From NCBI RefSeq assembly GCF_947498175.1, contig NZ_CANMJB010000003.1, forward strand, positions 372,001 to 436,000: a stretch of 64,000 nucleotides of DNA, written 5' to 3'. Of the stretch, positions 29,430-44,056 are shown in pieces. Each line of letters starts with the position of its first letter. Within the stretch, counting starts at the first letter, position 1. The translations under genes were made by a program, and so were the position numbers. The notes under the pieces are model-generated. The model worked only from the letters and a program-made list of their open reading frames with translations, did not search any database and was not told the DNA's origin. Source of the DNA: an uncultured Algimonas sp. (GTDB lineage: Bacteria > Pseudomonadota > Alphaproteobacteria > Caulobacterales > Maricaulaceae).

Positions 29430-30524
29430 GTGGCGCCGTCTCCTCACATCGTCATCCTCGGCGCCGGGCTGATCGGCCTGTCGAGCGCGGATGCGCTGTT
29501 GCGGCGCGGGGCGCGCGTGACGCTGCTCGAACGCGGTGGCGCGGTCATGCGCGGGGCCAGCTTCGCCAATTCCGGGATGATCCATCCGTCGCAGGCCTGC
29601 AGTTGGTCCGGCCCGGCCAACGACCCGGCCATGGACGCCGCCGTCCATGGCCTGGCGCTTCACTCGGTCGGTCTACTGGAACGAAACATGACCGAGCTCG
29701 GCCTGCCGGACCTGCGCGACCGGCCGGCCGGCTGTTACCAGATTTTCGACGATGCCGCACAGGCGCAAGCGGCCTGTGACCGCCTGTCCCTACGCGGGAT
29801 CGACGTGCGTGGCGTGGCGCCCGGACCCGCGACTTTCGGCCGGCCGGGTCTGTTCTTTGCGCAGGACCGTTCCGCCGACGCATATGCCTACGGTCTGGCG
29901 TTGGCCGATTCGGTTCGCGTGCGAGGCGGGACGATCCGGTTGGGCCGTGACGTTTCTCTGGATGCGGGCGGCGCGCGCGTGCGCGCCCTCATCGACGGCG
30001 AACCACTGGATTCCGATGCCGTCGTGCTGGCTTGCGGGGCGCAGACGACGACGCTCCTGCGTCATGTCGGTCTCGGCTCCTGCATTGAGGGGGTTCGCGG
30101 CTGGTCGGCGGATTTCGACGTGCCGCCGGATCATGATCTTCCGCCACAACCCGTCATGGACGCCGCAACGCGCTCGGCGCTCACCCTTTTGAGTGGAACC
30201 TTGCGGCTATCGGGAACATGGGGGGACGCGTCGCCGGACCGGCTGCTCTCGCGTTGGTCCGACATTCTGCCCCGCGGTGTTCTGAGCGAGACAGGGCCGA
30301 ACCGGATCCGGTCGAGCTTGCGGCCCGTGTCCGCGCGCGGCGGCCCGGTGATAGGTCCGACGCCCCACCCCGGCCTGTTCGTCAATGCCGGACACGGCCA
30401 CATGGGCTGGACCTTATGTGCCGGATCGGGCGAACTTCTGGCCGACATCCTTTTGGGCGGCGCGGATCCGCAGGTTTTCTCGTTTGATGCGCAGGCCAGG
30501 TCCGGCGCGCGGAAAACCCAATGA
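29430..30524 (+). CDS. FAD-dependent oxidoreductase (DadA-like)
   Basis: IVILGAGLIGLSSADALLRRGARVTLLERG; C-terminal GHGHMGWTLCAGSGELLADIL. Confidence 0.85.
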   Translation: MAPSPHIVILGAGLIGLSSADALLRRGARVTLLERGGAVMRGASFANSGMIHPSQACSWSGPANDPAMDAAVHGLALHSVGLLERNMTELGLPDLRDRPAGCYQIFDDAAQAQAACDRLSLRGIDVRGVAPGPATFGRPGLFFAQDRSADAYAYGLALADSVRVRGGTIRLGRDVSLDAGGARVRALIDGEPLDSDAVVLACGAQTTTLLRHVGLGSCIEGVRGWSADFDVPPDHDLPPQPVMDAATRSALTLLSGTLRLSGTWGDASPDRLLSRWSDILPRGVLSETGPNRIRSSLRPVSARGGPVIGPTPHPGLFVNAGHGHMGWTLCAGSGELLADILLGGADPQVFSFDAQARSGARKTQ

Positions 30525-30856
30525 AAGCGGGTCTTGATGGCGATATCCACAGGGTCGTCCACACTTGTCGGCGGGACGGTTCTGCGGAAATGTGAAGATC
30601 GCGCTTGCGTTCCCAGCGGATGACCCTACTTAGCGCTCATCGAACGGCGACGCTCACAAGGCTCGCAGCTCGGTCGCCCCACAGTCTCAAGAACGACGCA
30701 GGCCGCTCCGGCGCGCTGAACTCTTCTCGCCGATTAAGGTGTTGACATTGGGGCGGGAAACAGGCACTAACGCTTCCCTCGTGAAGCATGCCGGTTTCGC
30801 GGAAATCCGCAGCAAGTTGCCAACGCAACAAACTGCAGATCGATGCAAAAAAGGTG

Positions 30857-30885
30857 TTGCAAAGAGAATTTCGGTTTTCTAAGTA
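30857..30885 (+). promoter_or_regulatory. Candidate promoter of putative sRNA
   Basis: TTGCAA (30857) - 17 nt - TAAGTA (30880). Confidence 0.4.
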
Positions 30886-30890
30886 GCGCG

Positions 30891-30964
30891 CCTCGCTGAA
30901 GACGAACAAGTCTTCACGGCGAAAGCCACAGCGAGGGGGTCTCCTTCGAGAGACCTTTTGTTTT
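30891..30964 (+). ncRNA. Putative structured sRNA (~74 nt) with intrinsic terminator
   Basis: Outer stem CCTCGCTG/CAGCGAGG encloses hairpin GAAGAC-gaacaa-GTCTTC and GGC-GAAA-GCC, then terminator GGTCTC-cttcga-GAGACC-TTTTGTTTT. Confidence 0.5.
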
Positions 30965-31234
30965 GGATGGAGACCTCGTCTCTGTCCGGGTTGTTTGACA
31001 TCGTGAATATTGGGAAGAGAGACGCAGGCGGCGTTTGGCGGCGCGCAGACTTGGTAACAAGCTGCACACTAGTCGAACGTCACAAGACGTTTCTTTTCAT
31101 GAAGTTACGATCGCTTGATCGATCCTTCTAGCGAGGGAAAGATTAGAGCACTCGTGATTTCTTTGAAACGCACAAACGCTGTGAGGCTTCGGTCTTACAA
31201 CGTCAGTGATAGAATGTGACGGTCAGACGCTCTC

Positions 31235-32722
<1,488 letters not shown>

Positions 32723-32933
32723 TTCCCTGAGGATCTTCGATGGCTTGTCCATCACGCATCCTTTCGGAAGCCTGGAATAAACTTAGGTCCAAGGGCTCAC
32801 GCCCAAGCTGTTCGTTCAGCATTGGATCATTAGCGGTCAGACGCTGTCTTCGTTTCTCTTCCCATTTGGTCATCGTCGACCTCAAGCAATATGGCTTGTT
32901 ACAGGCGTTGGCTGTTGAGACGGTTGCAACTGG

Positions 32934-33010
32934 AGGCCGGTAGCTCAGCTGGTTAGAGCGCGCCCCTGATAAGGGCGAGGTCGGAAGTTCAAGTCTTCTT
33001 CGGCCTACCA
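32934..33010 (+). tRNA. tRNA-Ile (GAT)
   Basis: AGGCCGGTAGCTCAGCTGGTTAGAGCGCGCCCCTGATAAGGGCGAGGTC...TCGGCCTACCA; anticodon GAT. Confidence 0.97.
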
Positions 33011-33055
33011 ACCGCAGCTTTCCTGGTTCCCGACCTTCCTCGCGGAAACGTCCTA

Positions 33056-33131
33056 GGGGCCTTAGCTCAGTTGGTAGAGCATCTGCTTTGCAAGCAGAGG
33101 GTCATCGGTTCGAATCCGATAGGCTCCACCA
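33056..33131 (+). tRNA. tRNA-Ala (TGC)
   Basis: GGGGCCTTAGCTCAGTTGGTAGAGCATCTGCTTTGCAAGCAGAGGGTCATCGGTTCGAATCCGATAGGCTCCACCA; anticodon TGC. Confidence 0.98.
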
Positions 33132-33297
33132 GGACTTCATCACTGTCTCGACAATGAAGAAAGAATTGCCGCTGCACATTGCAAGCCGGCAGGTTTTTGA
33201 CATCGTAAACGGAGGGCTCATCCGCCCAGAACTCCGGCTTCATTCAACTCCCTTAGCCGGGAGGAAGCTGGTACATACATTCTCTTAGGATGAGCTT

Positions 33298-36297
<3,000 letters not shown>

Positions 36298-36325
36298 GAT
36301 TATACCGCTTTTCGTGGCCTGCATT

Positions 36326-36443
36326 AACCGGGTGGTTATTGCGAGAGGTCCCCACCCGATCCCATTCCGAACTCGGTCGTTAAGCCTCTCAGCGCCGATG
36401 GTACTTTGTCTCAAGGCACGGGAGAGTAGGTCACCGCCCGGTT
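36326..36443 (+). rRNA. rrf: 5S ribosomal RNA
   Basis: AACCGGGTGGTTATTGCGAGAGGTCCCCACCCGATCCCATTCCGAACTCGG...GGGAGAGTAGGTCACCGCCCGGTT. Confidence 0.95.
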
Positions 36444-36495
36444 TATCCAGGCCACGATCACAGCGGTTCATCCTCCGATTACACAAGAAACATTC

Positions 36496-36528
36496 AACGC
36501 CCTCGGCTCGCGCCTGGGGCGTTTTGCG
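36496..36528 (+). terminator. Rho-independent terminator after 5S rRNA
   Basis: AACGCCC...GGGCGTT followed by TTGCGTTT. Confidence 0.7.
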
Positions 36529-36747
36529 TTTGGATCCCACTATACTGGCCGACCCTTGCGTTTGTTTTGCGGGTTCAGAATGATACACGCTCTCTTGGCA
36601 AGGGATGACGGAAGCGAAGCAGTCAAGGTCTCGTCGTCTCGCATGAAGCCGGGCTTCCGGGACAGGGCGGACACGACAGGTCTAGCGGTCGAGGATTACG
36701 TCTTGCTCGTCCTGCTGACTTGTCTCGGCCTGGTCTGAAACCGCATA

Positions 36748-37357
36748 TTGTTAGTCTACTCCGTCTCCTCGGCGGCCTGCGCGGAACAGATCGCCGCGTT
36801 CGGAGCGATCGGTTCGGGCTGGCTCGCGGGACAGACCGCCTGGCCCCTCCTGTTCTTGTGCTCCTGCCTTTCGGCGCTCTACGCACTCACCGTCATCGCC
36901 GCGCGCTGGAACGGCCGGGTCGGCACGCTGCTCCTGCGCCTCGTGCTGCTGATCGGTTTTTTTGTCTGTCGCTCGGTCTGCGCATGATGATGATCGATGA
37001 CCCCTTGCGGCCCGACGGAACGGTTCTGATCGACACGCGCCAAGACATTCTGAACCGCGACGCGGGATCCTTGCGAGACGGGCTGGTTTTCGAAAGCGAC
37101 CCGATGGCGCGGACCTTCGGGCGACCGGCTTGCGTCTTCTTAGGCAAGCACGTCTGATACTCCCCGCCGGTCCGACGGGCCAGGGCCGCCCTCTCTATGA
37201 TGTCACGGGACTGAAGGGCCGATTGATCAGGGCGCACCAGGCCCGCCAAGTCTATATCGACCTCAGCGCGGCCGAAACGGCGGACGTTCGGCGCTTCCTG
37301 CATTCTGATGCCCGTCGGACGACGGCGAAAGCCGCTCTATTGCCGGATCGCTTTTGA
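36748..37357 (+). pseudogene. Possible frameshifted remnant of a membrane protein gene
   Basis: Three consecutive frames give one continuous-looking protein; first switch lies at a run of seven T (36957-36963), second near 37140. Confidence 0.4.
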
Positions 37358-37373
37358 CGTGTATCCTGCGGCC

Positions 37374-38234
37374 ATGATCCGTGGCATACTGACCTGTCTT
37401 TTCTTCATCCTTCCGGTCACGCTGGCGTTGGCGCAGACCGATGATGGCTACGGCCTCACCGAGCGAACCCAGAATCGGATCCTCGGAGTCGAGCAGGATT
37501 ACGAGGCGATGATACAAGACATGGTGCCGGAATTCCGTCTCGTCAGAACGCTGGAAACCTTTCCACCAATAGAAGAGCAGACATATCCGTTGCGGTTCGA
37601 TCTCTCGGATGAGGACAAGCTGAGCGCGTCCCGAAGAAATTCTCCACCCTTCATCGTGACATTGCATGAGACTCAAACGGGCCGGCCGATCGCGAATTGT
37701 GCCGCACCCTGTTCCCTAGACGCGCCGCTCCAGCGCGGTCTGATCGTCCAATTGTACCGCTTCGGATCCGATCCCATTCATGTAACGGCCGAATCCTATC
37801 ACGAGGCCAATGACCCTCATCCGATCTATTTGCCTTTCAACGAGGTGGATCATCAGCTCGTGCGGGAGAAATGCCGGGCCGAGTTCGAGGTTATCCGCCA
37901 ATCGGTCGCCAGCCGGGAGGCCAGCAACTGTGTTCGTGTGCCACCCATGATGCCGCCGGAAGCCGAACGCAGTGGACATTGCGTCGTGGCATTCACGGTC
38001 GCGGAAGACGGCGATACCGTGGATGTCCGATCGCGGGAGTGCACGGAACAGATATTCTGCGACCCCTCTGCGAAAGCGGTCCGCCATTTCATCTATCATC
38101 CTGAACTGCGATACGGAACGCCTCGCGAGGTTCGGGACATGGAGACGAAAATGATGTTCCGGCTGGTCAGTGAAGACGGCACCCTGATCCCGGAACCGGA
38201 CGGCCCGATGGAGCCTTGCGTCGGCAGCGTCTGA
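37374..38234 (+). CDS. Exported hypothetical protein with possible TonB-C-like C-terminal domain
   Basis: Signal peptide MIRGILTCLFFILPVTLALAQ; C-terminal GHCVVAFTVAEDGDTVDVRSREC...FDPSA-like pattern. Confidence 0.6.
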   Translation: MIRGILTCLFFILPVTLALAQTDDGYGLTERTQNRILGVEQDYEAMIQDMVPEFRLVRTLETFPPIEEQTYPLRFDLSDEDKLSASRRNSPPFIVTLHETQTGRPIANCAAPCSLDAPLQRGLIVQLYRFGSDPIHVTAESYHEANDPHPIYLPFNEVDHQLVREKCRAEFEVIRQSVASREASNCVRVPPMMPPEAERSGHCVVAFTVAEDGDTVDVRSRECTEQIFCDPSAKAVRHFIYHPELRYGTPREVRDMETKMMFRLVSEDGTLIPEPDGPMEPCVGSV

Positions 38235-38311
38235 TGCCCGGCCAGTCTGTCATTTTTGCGACAGGACGCTTGCAAGCCCGCACTCTCTTCCATATATGCC
38301 AGCTCTCTTGG

Positions 38312-38388
<77 letters not shown>

Positions 38389-38396
38389 AGACCGCG

Positions 38397-38427
38397 ATCC
38401 CGCCTTTCCGGCGGGATTTGTCGTTTC
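38397..38427 (+). terminator. Rho-independent terminator after tRNA-fMet
   Basis: ATCCCGCC-TTTCC-GGCGGGAT-TTGTCGTTT. Confidence 0.7.
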
Positions 38428-38553
38428 TGGACAAAGGTTTGCGCGAACGATTGCCGCGCCGGTCCGGACGGTCTCTCGCAGAACTCACGACGATGTGCCT
38501 CGGGCATGACTGGGTCCGTGTTATGGATGTCCGACACTGCCGAAGCCTTCGCC

Positions 38554-38935
38554 ATGCACAAGATCGGCATCGTCATCTGTTCGGGCTGAACGGGCCCGGC
38601 CTGTCGACCAATTTCAGGGCGCTCAATTTCGCCGAGGAACTGCTCACGGCCGGAGACGACGTCCGGCTCATCTTCGACGCCAGCGGCGCGAAATCCCTGT
38701 CGAAGATCCTCGCCCCGGCCCACCGCCTCCACCGGGCCTGGATGGAATCGAAAACCGCGATGCACGGCACCTGCCGCGAATGTACCAAAGCCTATGGGGT
38801 GATGGACGCGCTCGAAGAGGCGGACGTGCCTTTGCTGGCCGGCTTCAAAGGGCATTTGGCGTTCCGGCTCTTGCTGGACGAAGGCCATCGGATCGCGACC
38901 TTCCAAGCGCGCCATCCACAGGTCGTTAGGAATAT
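38554..38935 (+). pseudogene. Frameshifted DsrE-family protein gene
   Basis: Frame 1 MHKIGIVICSG* then, one frame over, LNGPGLSTNFRALNFAEELLTAGDDVRLIFDASGAKSLSKIL...CRECTKAYGVMDALEEADVPLLAGFKGHLAF. Confidence 0.55.
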
Positions 38936-38992
38936 GTTCTTGATTTGTTCTCGTGCATCGGCTTCAATCCATGCATGCAGTTCACATTCGAC

Positions 38993-39685
38993 ATGGATGA
39001 TCGCGAGAGCCTGCTTCGCCGGGTCGATGCGAGGTTGAGGCGACACTTCACCGGCTTTCCGCCCCGCTACCGGTTGCTCGATCCGGTCAGCCAACTGGTC
39101 ATGAGCCTGCTTGGCGGGAAGACCTTCGGTCCGGTTTCGCGTGCGGCTCACGCTCGCCTTGTCGCCACATACGACAACTGGTCGGATGTCCGCGACGCGC
39201 CGATCGGCGATATAGAAGCCATTATCCGGCCCGTGACGCATTGGAAGAAGAAGGCCGAACGACTCCAACGGGCTCTGCGCGCTTTCACGGACGATGACGG
39301 GACCCCCGATCTCGACTGGCTTTCGGATCTCACGGTCGAAGAAGGCCATCGCCGGCTTGAAGCGATCAACGGGATCGGGCCGAAAACGGCTGCAGCAGTA
39401 TTGAACACGAGCACGCTTCGCCGGCGCTCGCTGGTCATCGACACCCATCACATCCGCATTCTGGAACGGTTGCGGTTGTTGAAACGCAATGCGAATTTCG
39501 TCGAGGCCTATCGGACGATCATGCCGCTCGTGCCACAGGATTGGGGTCCCATGCGGATCGACACGCATCACATGCTGTTCAAGCGGCTGGGGCAGGTGAC
39601 CTGTCGTCATTCCGTCGGGCATTGCCACCGTTGCCCTCTCAACGATCTCTGCCCGAGCGCGGCGGCCGACGGCGCGTTCGGCTAG
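38993..39685 (+). CDS. Endonuclease III-like HhH-GPD protein (copy 1)
   Basis: HhH LEAINGIGPKTAAAVLN, catalytic-type K and D (VIDTHH), [4Fe-4S] motif CRHSVGHCHRCPLNDLC. Confidence 0.85.
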   Translation: MDDRESLLRRVDARLRRHFTGFPPRYRLLDPVSQLVMSLLGGKTFGPVSRAAHARLVATYDNWSDVRDAPIGDIEAIIRPVTHWKKKAERLQRALRAFTDDDGTPDLDWLSDLTVEEGHRRLEAINGIGPKTAAAVLNTSTLRRRSLVIDTHHIRILERLRLLKRNANFVEAYRTIMPLVPQDWGPMRIDTHHMLFKRLGQVTCRHSVGHCHRCPLNDLCPSAAADGAFG

Positions 39686-39687
39686 CC

Positions 39688-40452
39688 GTGCAACTGACGC
39701 TGGAAATCGATCCGCGCGCGGATGCCCTGCTTCGAATCGATGCGCGCCTTCGTGCCCGCTTCGCCCTGCATGTCATCACCACCCGCCACGATCCGGTCGG
39801 CCAATTGGTCAAGGGCATCATAGGCGGTCGTACGCGCAGCGAAGTCGCCGGAGCGGCCCTGCACCATCTCAAGGAGGGTCTCGGTTCTTGGGAGCGCCTG
39901 TGCGACACGCCCATCGGCGAGATCGAACGCTATATCAGCGCCGTGACTTTTTCCGAAGCCAAAGCCCCGTACGTCCGTGCCAGCCTGCGGCAGATCAAGC
40001 GCGAGCGCGGTCGGATCGACCTGTCCTTCCTCGCGTGCTGGAGCGTCCGGGACGGCATGGCATGGCTGGAACGCCTGCCCGGCGTGGGACGCAAGGCCTC
40101 CGCCTCGGTCCTGAATGCCAGCGTGCTGCAAAGACGCGCCCTGGTTCTGGACACGCATCATCTGCGCGCCTTGCGCCGCCTCGGTCTGATCGGACCGGGC
40201 TGCGACACGGTCCGCGCCTATGACACGATCATGCCGCTTCTGCCGTCGGAATGGTCGGCGGAGGACATTGACGACCATCACCGCCGTTATAAGCGGCTAG
40301 GCCAGACCTATTGCCGTCACGACACGCCACTTTGCGAATCCTGCCCGTTGAGCGGCCTCTGTCCAACAGGCCGTGCCGCGCAGAAACGCCGCGTCGCTCG
40401 GTTTGGCGTTCCGTCCCGCCGGATCCCCGAACGGGTCCGCCACACCGTGTAA
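39688..40452 (+). CDS. Endonuclease III-like HhH-GPD protein (copy 2, tandem paralogue)
   Basis: [43 protein letters not shown] start right after copy 1. Confidence 0.83.
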   Translation: MQLTLEIDPRADALLRIDARLRARFALHVITTRHDPVGQLVKGIIGGRTRSEVAGAALHHLKEGLGSWERLCDTPIGEIERYISAVTFSEAKAPYVRASLRQIKRERGRIDLSFLACWSVRDGMAWLERLPGVGRKASASVLNASVLQRRALVLDTHHLRALRRLGLIGPGCDTVRAYDTIMPLLPSEWSAEDIDDHHRRYKRLGQTYCRHDTPLCESCPLSGLCPTGRAAQKRRVARFGVPSRRIPERVRHTV

Positions 40453-40603
40453 AGCACCCGGCATCAGACCCCCCGACTTGCTTGGTTCTTCACTGGAAAA
40501 GGGATCGGCGAACAAGGGATCGGAGACGTCTTGGCAACGGGTTTGGCGGTGTGTCTCTTCACGGAGCGTTGAAACCGCGCCTGCGCTGCGCCATGCACAG
40601 TCC

Positions 40604-41524
40604 ATGAAACATTTCCTGACCCTGTCCGATCTGTCCGCGGCCGATCTGCGCGCTCTTCTCGACGCCGCCCATGCGCGCAAGACGGCACGCGCCGGACGTC
40701 CCAAAGGCGCGCCGGACGACGATGCGGCGCTGGCCGGTCACACGCTCGCCATGATCTTCGAGAAATCCTCGACGCGTACGCGCTTTTCATTCGAGCAAGC
40801 CATGCGACAGCTGGGCGGCAGCGCGATCGTCGCGACGGCCGACCAGATGCAGCTGGGCCGGGGCGAACCCGTCAAGGACACGGCGCGTGTGCTGTCGCGC
40901 TACGTCGATGCGGTCCTGCTGCGCGTCAATTCGCACGACACGCTGGCCGAATTCGCGGAACATGCGACCGTGCCCATCGTCAACGGCCTGTCGGACTACA
41001 ACCATCCGTGCCAGATCGTGGCCGACCTGATGACGCTGGAAGAACGCGGGCTGACCCTGGAAGGCGCCCGGCTGGCCTGGATCGGCGACGGCAACAATGT
41101 CGCGATGAGCTTCGTCAATGCGGCCGCGCTGGCGGGCTACACGCTGGTCGTGGCCAGCCCCAAGGGTTACCGCTTGCCGGAGGCCGACGTGGCGCGCGCG
41201 CGCGAAGCCGGGGCGGCGATCGAAATCGTGGACGATCCCGACGCCGCCGCGGCCGGGGCCGACGCCCTCGTCACGGACTGTTTCGTGTCGATGGGCGATC
41301 TGGATTACGAAGAACGCGTCGCCGCCCTGTCGCCTTTCGCGCTGGACGAAGACCGGCTCGCCAAGGCCGCGACGGGCGCAACCGTGCTGCATTGCCTGCC
41401 CGCCTATCGCGGCCAGGAGATCACGGACGGCGTGATCGAAGGGCCGCAATCGGCGGTCTGGGACGAAGCGGAAAACCGCCTGCATGCGCAAAAGGCGATC
41501 CTGAGCTGGTGCCTGATGGACTGA
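40604..41524 (+). CDS. argF: Ornithine carbamoyltransferase
   Basis: [47 protein letters not shown]. Confidence 0.93.
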   Translation: MKHFLTLSDLSAADLRALLDAAHARKTARAGRPKGAPDDDAALAGHTLAMIFEKSSTRTRFSFEQAMRQLGGSAIVATADQMQLGRGEPVKDTARVLSRYVDAVLLRVNSHDTLAEFAEHATVPIVNGLSDYNHPCQIVADLMTLEERGLTLEGARLAWIGDGNNVAMSFVNAAALAGYTLVVASPKGYRLPEADVARAREAGAAIEIVDDPDAAAAGADALVTDCFVSMGDLDYEERVAALSPFALDEDRLAKAATGATVLHCLPAYRGQEITDGVIEGPQSAVWDEAENRLHAQKAILSWCLMD

Positions 41525-41597
41525 CGCGGTCCAGCCGACAATGCGGTTTGGACCATGCATCTTGCGCGCGCCGCCGGGACGCGCGAAAGCCGGGTCC

Positions 41598-43427
41598 ATG
41601 TCCTTACGCGCCCTGCCTGTTCTTTCCGCTGCCGTCCTCGCGGCGTGCCAACCCTCCGGCGAAACGCCCGAGCCGACCAATCCGAGGACCGACGATCCAG
41701 TCGCCCAGTCCGAGGTCATGGTCGCTCCGCCCCGGCAAGCCATGGTCGCCGCCGCCAATCCCTACGCGGCCGAGGCGGGTGCGGAAATCCTGCGCGCGGG
41801 CGGCTCGGCCGTGGATGCGGCCGTCGCCGTTCAGGCGGTGCTGGGCTTGGTCGAACCGCAAAGCTCCGGCTTGGGCGGCGGGGCCTTCCTCGTCCTGCAC
41901 GATCCCCGCACGACCGAAACCTGGACCTATGACGGACGCGAGACCGCACCCTCGGCGGCGACCTCCGCGCTGTTCCTGGGCGATGACGGTAAGCCCCTGC
42001 GCTATTTCGATGCCATCGCCTCGGGCCGGTCCACCGGTGTGCCAGGCGCGGTCGCCATGCTCGGCATGGCGCATGAAGATTACGGCACGCTGCCATGGGC
42101 CGACACGCTCGATCCGGCGATCGCCTTGGCGGAAGAGGGTTTCGTGGTCAGTCCGCGAATGGCGGAGCTGGTGGAACGGATGGGGGCCTATGTGCTGCCG
42201 CGCGACGACGATGCGCGGGCCTATTTCTTCGTGGACGGCGATCCGGAGCGGCCCATTCCGGCCGGTTTCACGCGCGACAATCCCGCCTACGCCCAGACCT
42301 TGCGCGCCTTGCAGGCGGATCCGCGCGCGCTCCTGCACGGTCCCATCGCCCAAGCCATCATCGACAAGACGCGCGAAGCCCCACGGCCCGGAACGCTCAG
42401 CCTGGACGACATGGCGGATTACCGCCCGATCAAGAAAAGCGCGCTCTGTTCGTCCTATCGCGATCACCGCCTCTGTTCCGCGCCGCCGCCCTCGTCGGGC
42501 GGGGTCGGGGTGCAGGCGATCCTGGGATTGCTGGAAGAGTTCGACATGGCGCAGGCCGGACCGAGCCTGGAGGGCTGGCACCTCTTCGTCGAAGCCAGCC
42601 AGCTCGCCTATGCCGACCGGGACCGCTACGTCGCCGATCCGGACTACGTGGACGTCCCGGTCGACGATCTGCTCGACAAAGGCTATCTGGCGGGCCGGGC
42701 CGACCTGATCCACAGGGATGCGGCGCTGACCCGCTACGCTGCGGGTGATCTGGGCGATGCGGGTACGGACGCGACCGGCGAGGTGCCGGGAACGTCGCAT
42801 TTCACCATCGTGGATGCGGACGGGCTTGTCGTTTCGATGACCACCACCGTCGAAGCACCGTTCGGCAGCCAGCGCATGGTCGGCGGGTTCATGCTGAACA
42901 ACGAACTGACGGATTTCTCCTTCAGGCCCGAGGACGATCAGGGGCGTCCGATCGCCAACCGGGTCGAACCGGGCAAGCGGCCGCGGTCTTCCATGGCGCC
43001 GCATATCGTCTTCGGCCCCGACGGCGCGCTGGCGTTCACGACCGGCTCGCCTGGCGGCAACGCCATCCTCGCCTATACGGCCAAATCCATCGTCGGGCTC
43101 ATCGATTGGGACCTGTCCGCGCAAGCCGCCATCGAGCTGCCCAACGTCATCGCGCGGAACGGCACGGTGCGACTGGAGGCCAAGGACTTGCCGGACGAGG
43201 ACACGGACGAGGTCCAGCGCGCCGGTCCGGCCGAGGAATTCGGTTTGGATTCGGATATCATCGAGGGTCTGGAAGCGATGGGCCACGAGGTGGTGCGCTC
43301 GCGCGGAGAGATCAGCGGCCTGCACATCATCCGGGTTCTGCCGGACGGCACGCTACAGGGCGGCGCCGATCCTCGCCGCGAGGGCGTGGCCATCGCCGTG
43401 GACCTGGACTCCGTTGACACGGATTAG
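41598..43427 (+). CDS. ggt: Gamma-glutamyltransferase (lipoprotein)
   Basis: Lipobox AAVLAAC; SSGLGGGAFLVLHD; GTSHFTIVDADGLVVSMTTTVEAPFGS; RPRSSMAPHIVF. Confidence 0.92.
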   Translation: MSLRALPVLSAAVLAACQPSGETPEPTNPRTDDPVAQSEVMVAPPRQAMVAAANPYAAEAGAEILRAGGSAVDAAVAVQAVLGLVEPQSSGLGGGAFLVLHDPRTTETWTYDGRETAPSAATSALFLGDDGKPLRYFDAIASGRSTGVPGAVAMLGMAHEDYGTLPWADTLDPAIALAEEGFVVSPRMAELVERMGAYVLPRDDDARAYFFVDGDPERPIPAGFTRDNPAYAQTLRALQADPRALLHGPIAQAIIDKTREAPRPGTLSLDDMADYRPIKKSALCSSYRDHRLCSAPPPSSGGVGVQAILGLLEEFDMAQAGPSLEGWHLFVEASQLAYADRDRYVADPDYVDVPVDDLLDKGYLAGRADLIHRDAALTRYAAGDLGDAGTDATGEVPGTSHFTIVDADGLVVSMTTTVEAPFGSQRMVGGFMLNNELTDFSFRPEDDQGRPIANRVEPGKRPRSSMAPHIVFGPDGALAFTTGSPGGNAILAYTAKSIVGLIDWDLSAQAAIELPNVIARNGTVRLEAKDLPDEDTDEVQRAGPAEEFGLDSDIIEGLEAMGHEVVRSRGEISGLHIIRVLPDGTLQGGADPRREGVAIAVDLDSVDTD

Positions 43428-43464
43428 GCGTCGCAGATTGGGTGCCGCAGATCAGGCGTCGCCG
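43423..43464. repeat. Three 14-bp imperfect tandem repeats spanning the convergent stop codons
   Basis: GATTAGGCGTCGCA / GATTGGGTGCCGCA / GATCAGGCGTCGCC. Confidence 0.85.
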
Positions 43465-44039
43465 CCTGCATCCCCATGCATGGTGAAGCCGTCATTCTCG
43501 TTCGCCCGGGGGATGGCCTCGCGCGGCAGATGGCCGTCCGACTCGATGACGGTGATCGTGCCGTTCGGCTCGAACGTCATCGCGCCGACATCGCCTATGT
43601 CGTCCAGTCCGGCCATGCGGACGGCGCCCATGATTTCGTCTTCGTTGATGCGCGCGCGCGCCATGGCGCGTTTATCCATGACGCCGTTACTGATGACCAG
43701 CACCGGCTCTTCCTTGATCCATTTGGAAAAACGCGGAAAACGGAAGGTTAGCGCGGTCAGGATCCATTGAAGCCCGACCATGGCCGCCATGCCGAGCAGG
43801 GAGGCGGGCAGGTCGTGCGGCGTCAGGATCGCGCTGGCCGCCAAGCTGCCCATGGCGACGTTCAGGATCCAGTCGAAGCTGTTCATCCGCGCCACCGTGC
43901 GCTTGCCGGATATCCGCATGAGCGCGATCACGAACAGATAGGTGGCGGTCGTGGCGATCAGCACGCGCGGCAGCAAAGGGAGATCGGTCAACCAGTCCAT
44001 CATTGACCGTATCCCTGCCTGCGCGCTTCGTTCCGACAA
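43452..44039 (-). CDS. DUF421 (YetF-like) membrane protein
   Basis: ALMRISGKRTVARMNSFDWILNVAMGSLAAS; N-terminal TM helices. Confidence 0.85.
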   Translation of the reverse strand: MSERSAQAGIRSMMDWLTDLPLLPRVLIATTATYLFVIALMRISGKRTVARMNSFDWILNVAMGSLAASAILTPHDLPASLLGMAAMVGLQWILTALTFRFPRFSKWIKEEPVLVISNGVMDKRAMARARINEDEIMGAVRMAGLDDIGDVGAMTFEPNGTITVIESDGHLPREAIPRANENDGFTMHGDAGGDA

Positions 44040-44056
44040 AATGCCGCAGGCAGGCG

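Noticed and set aside
41604-43325. 573-aa minus-strand ORF opposite ggt
   Set aside because: Shadow ORF; ggt motifs are on the + strand
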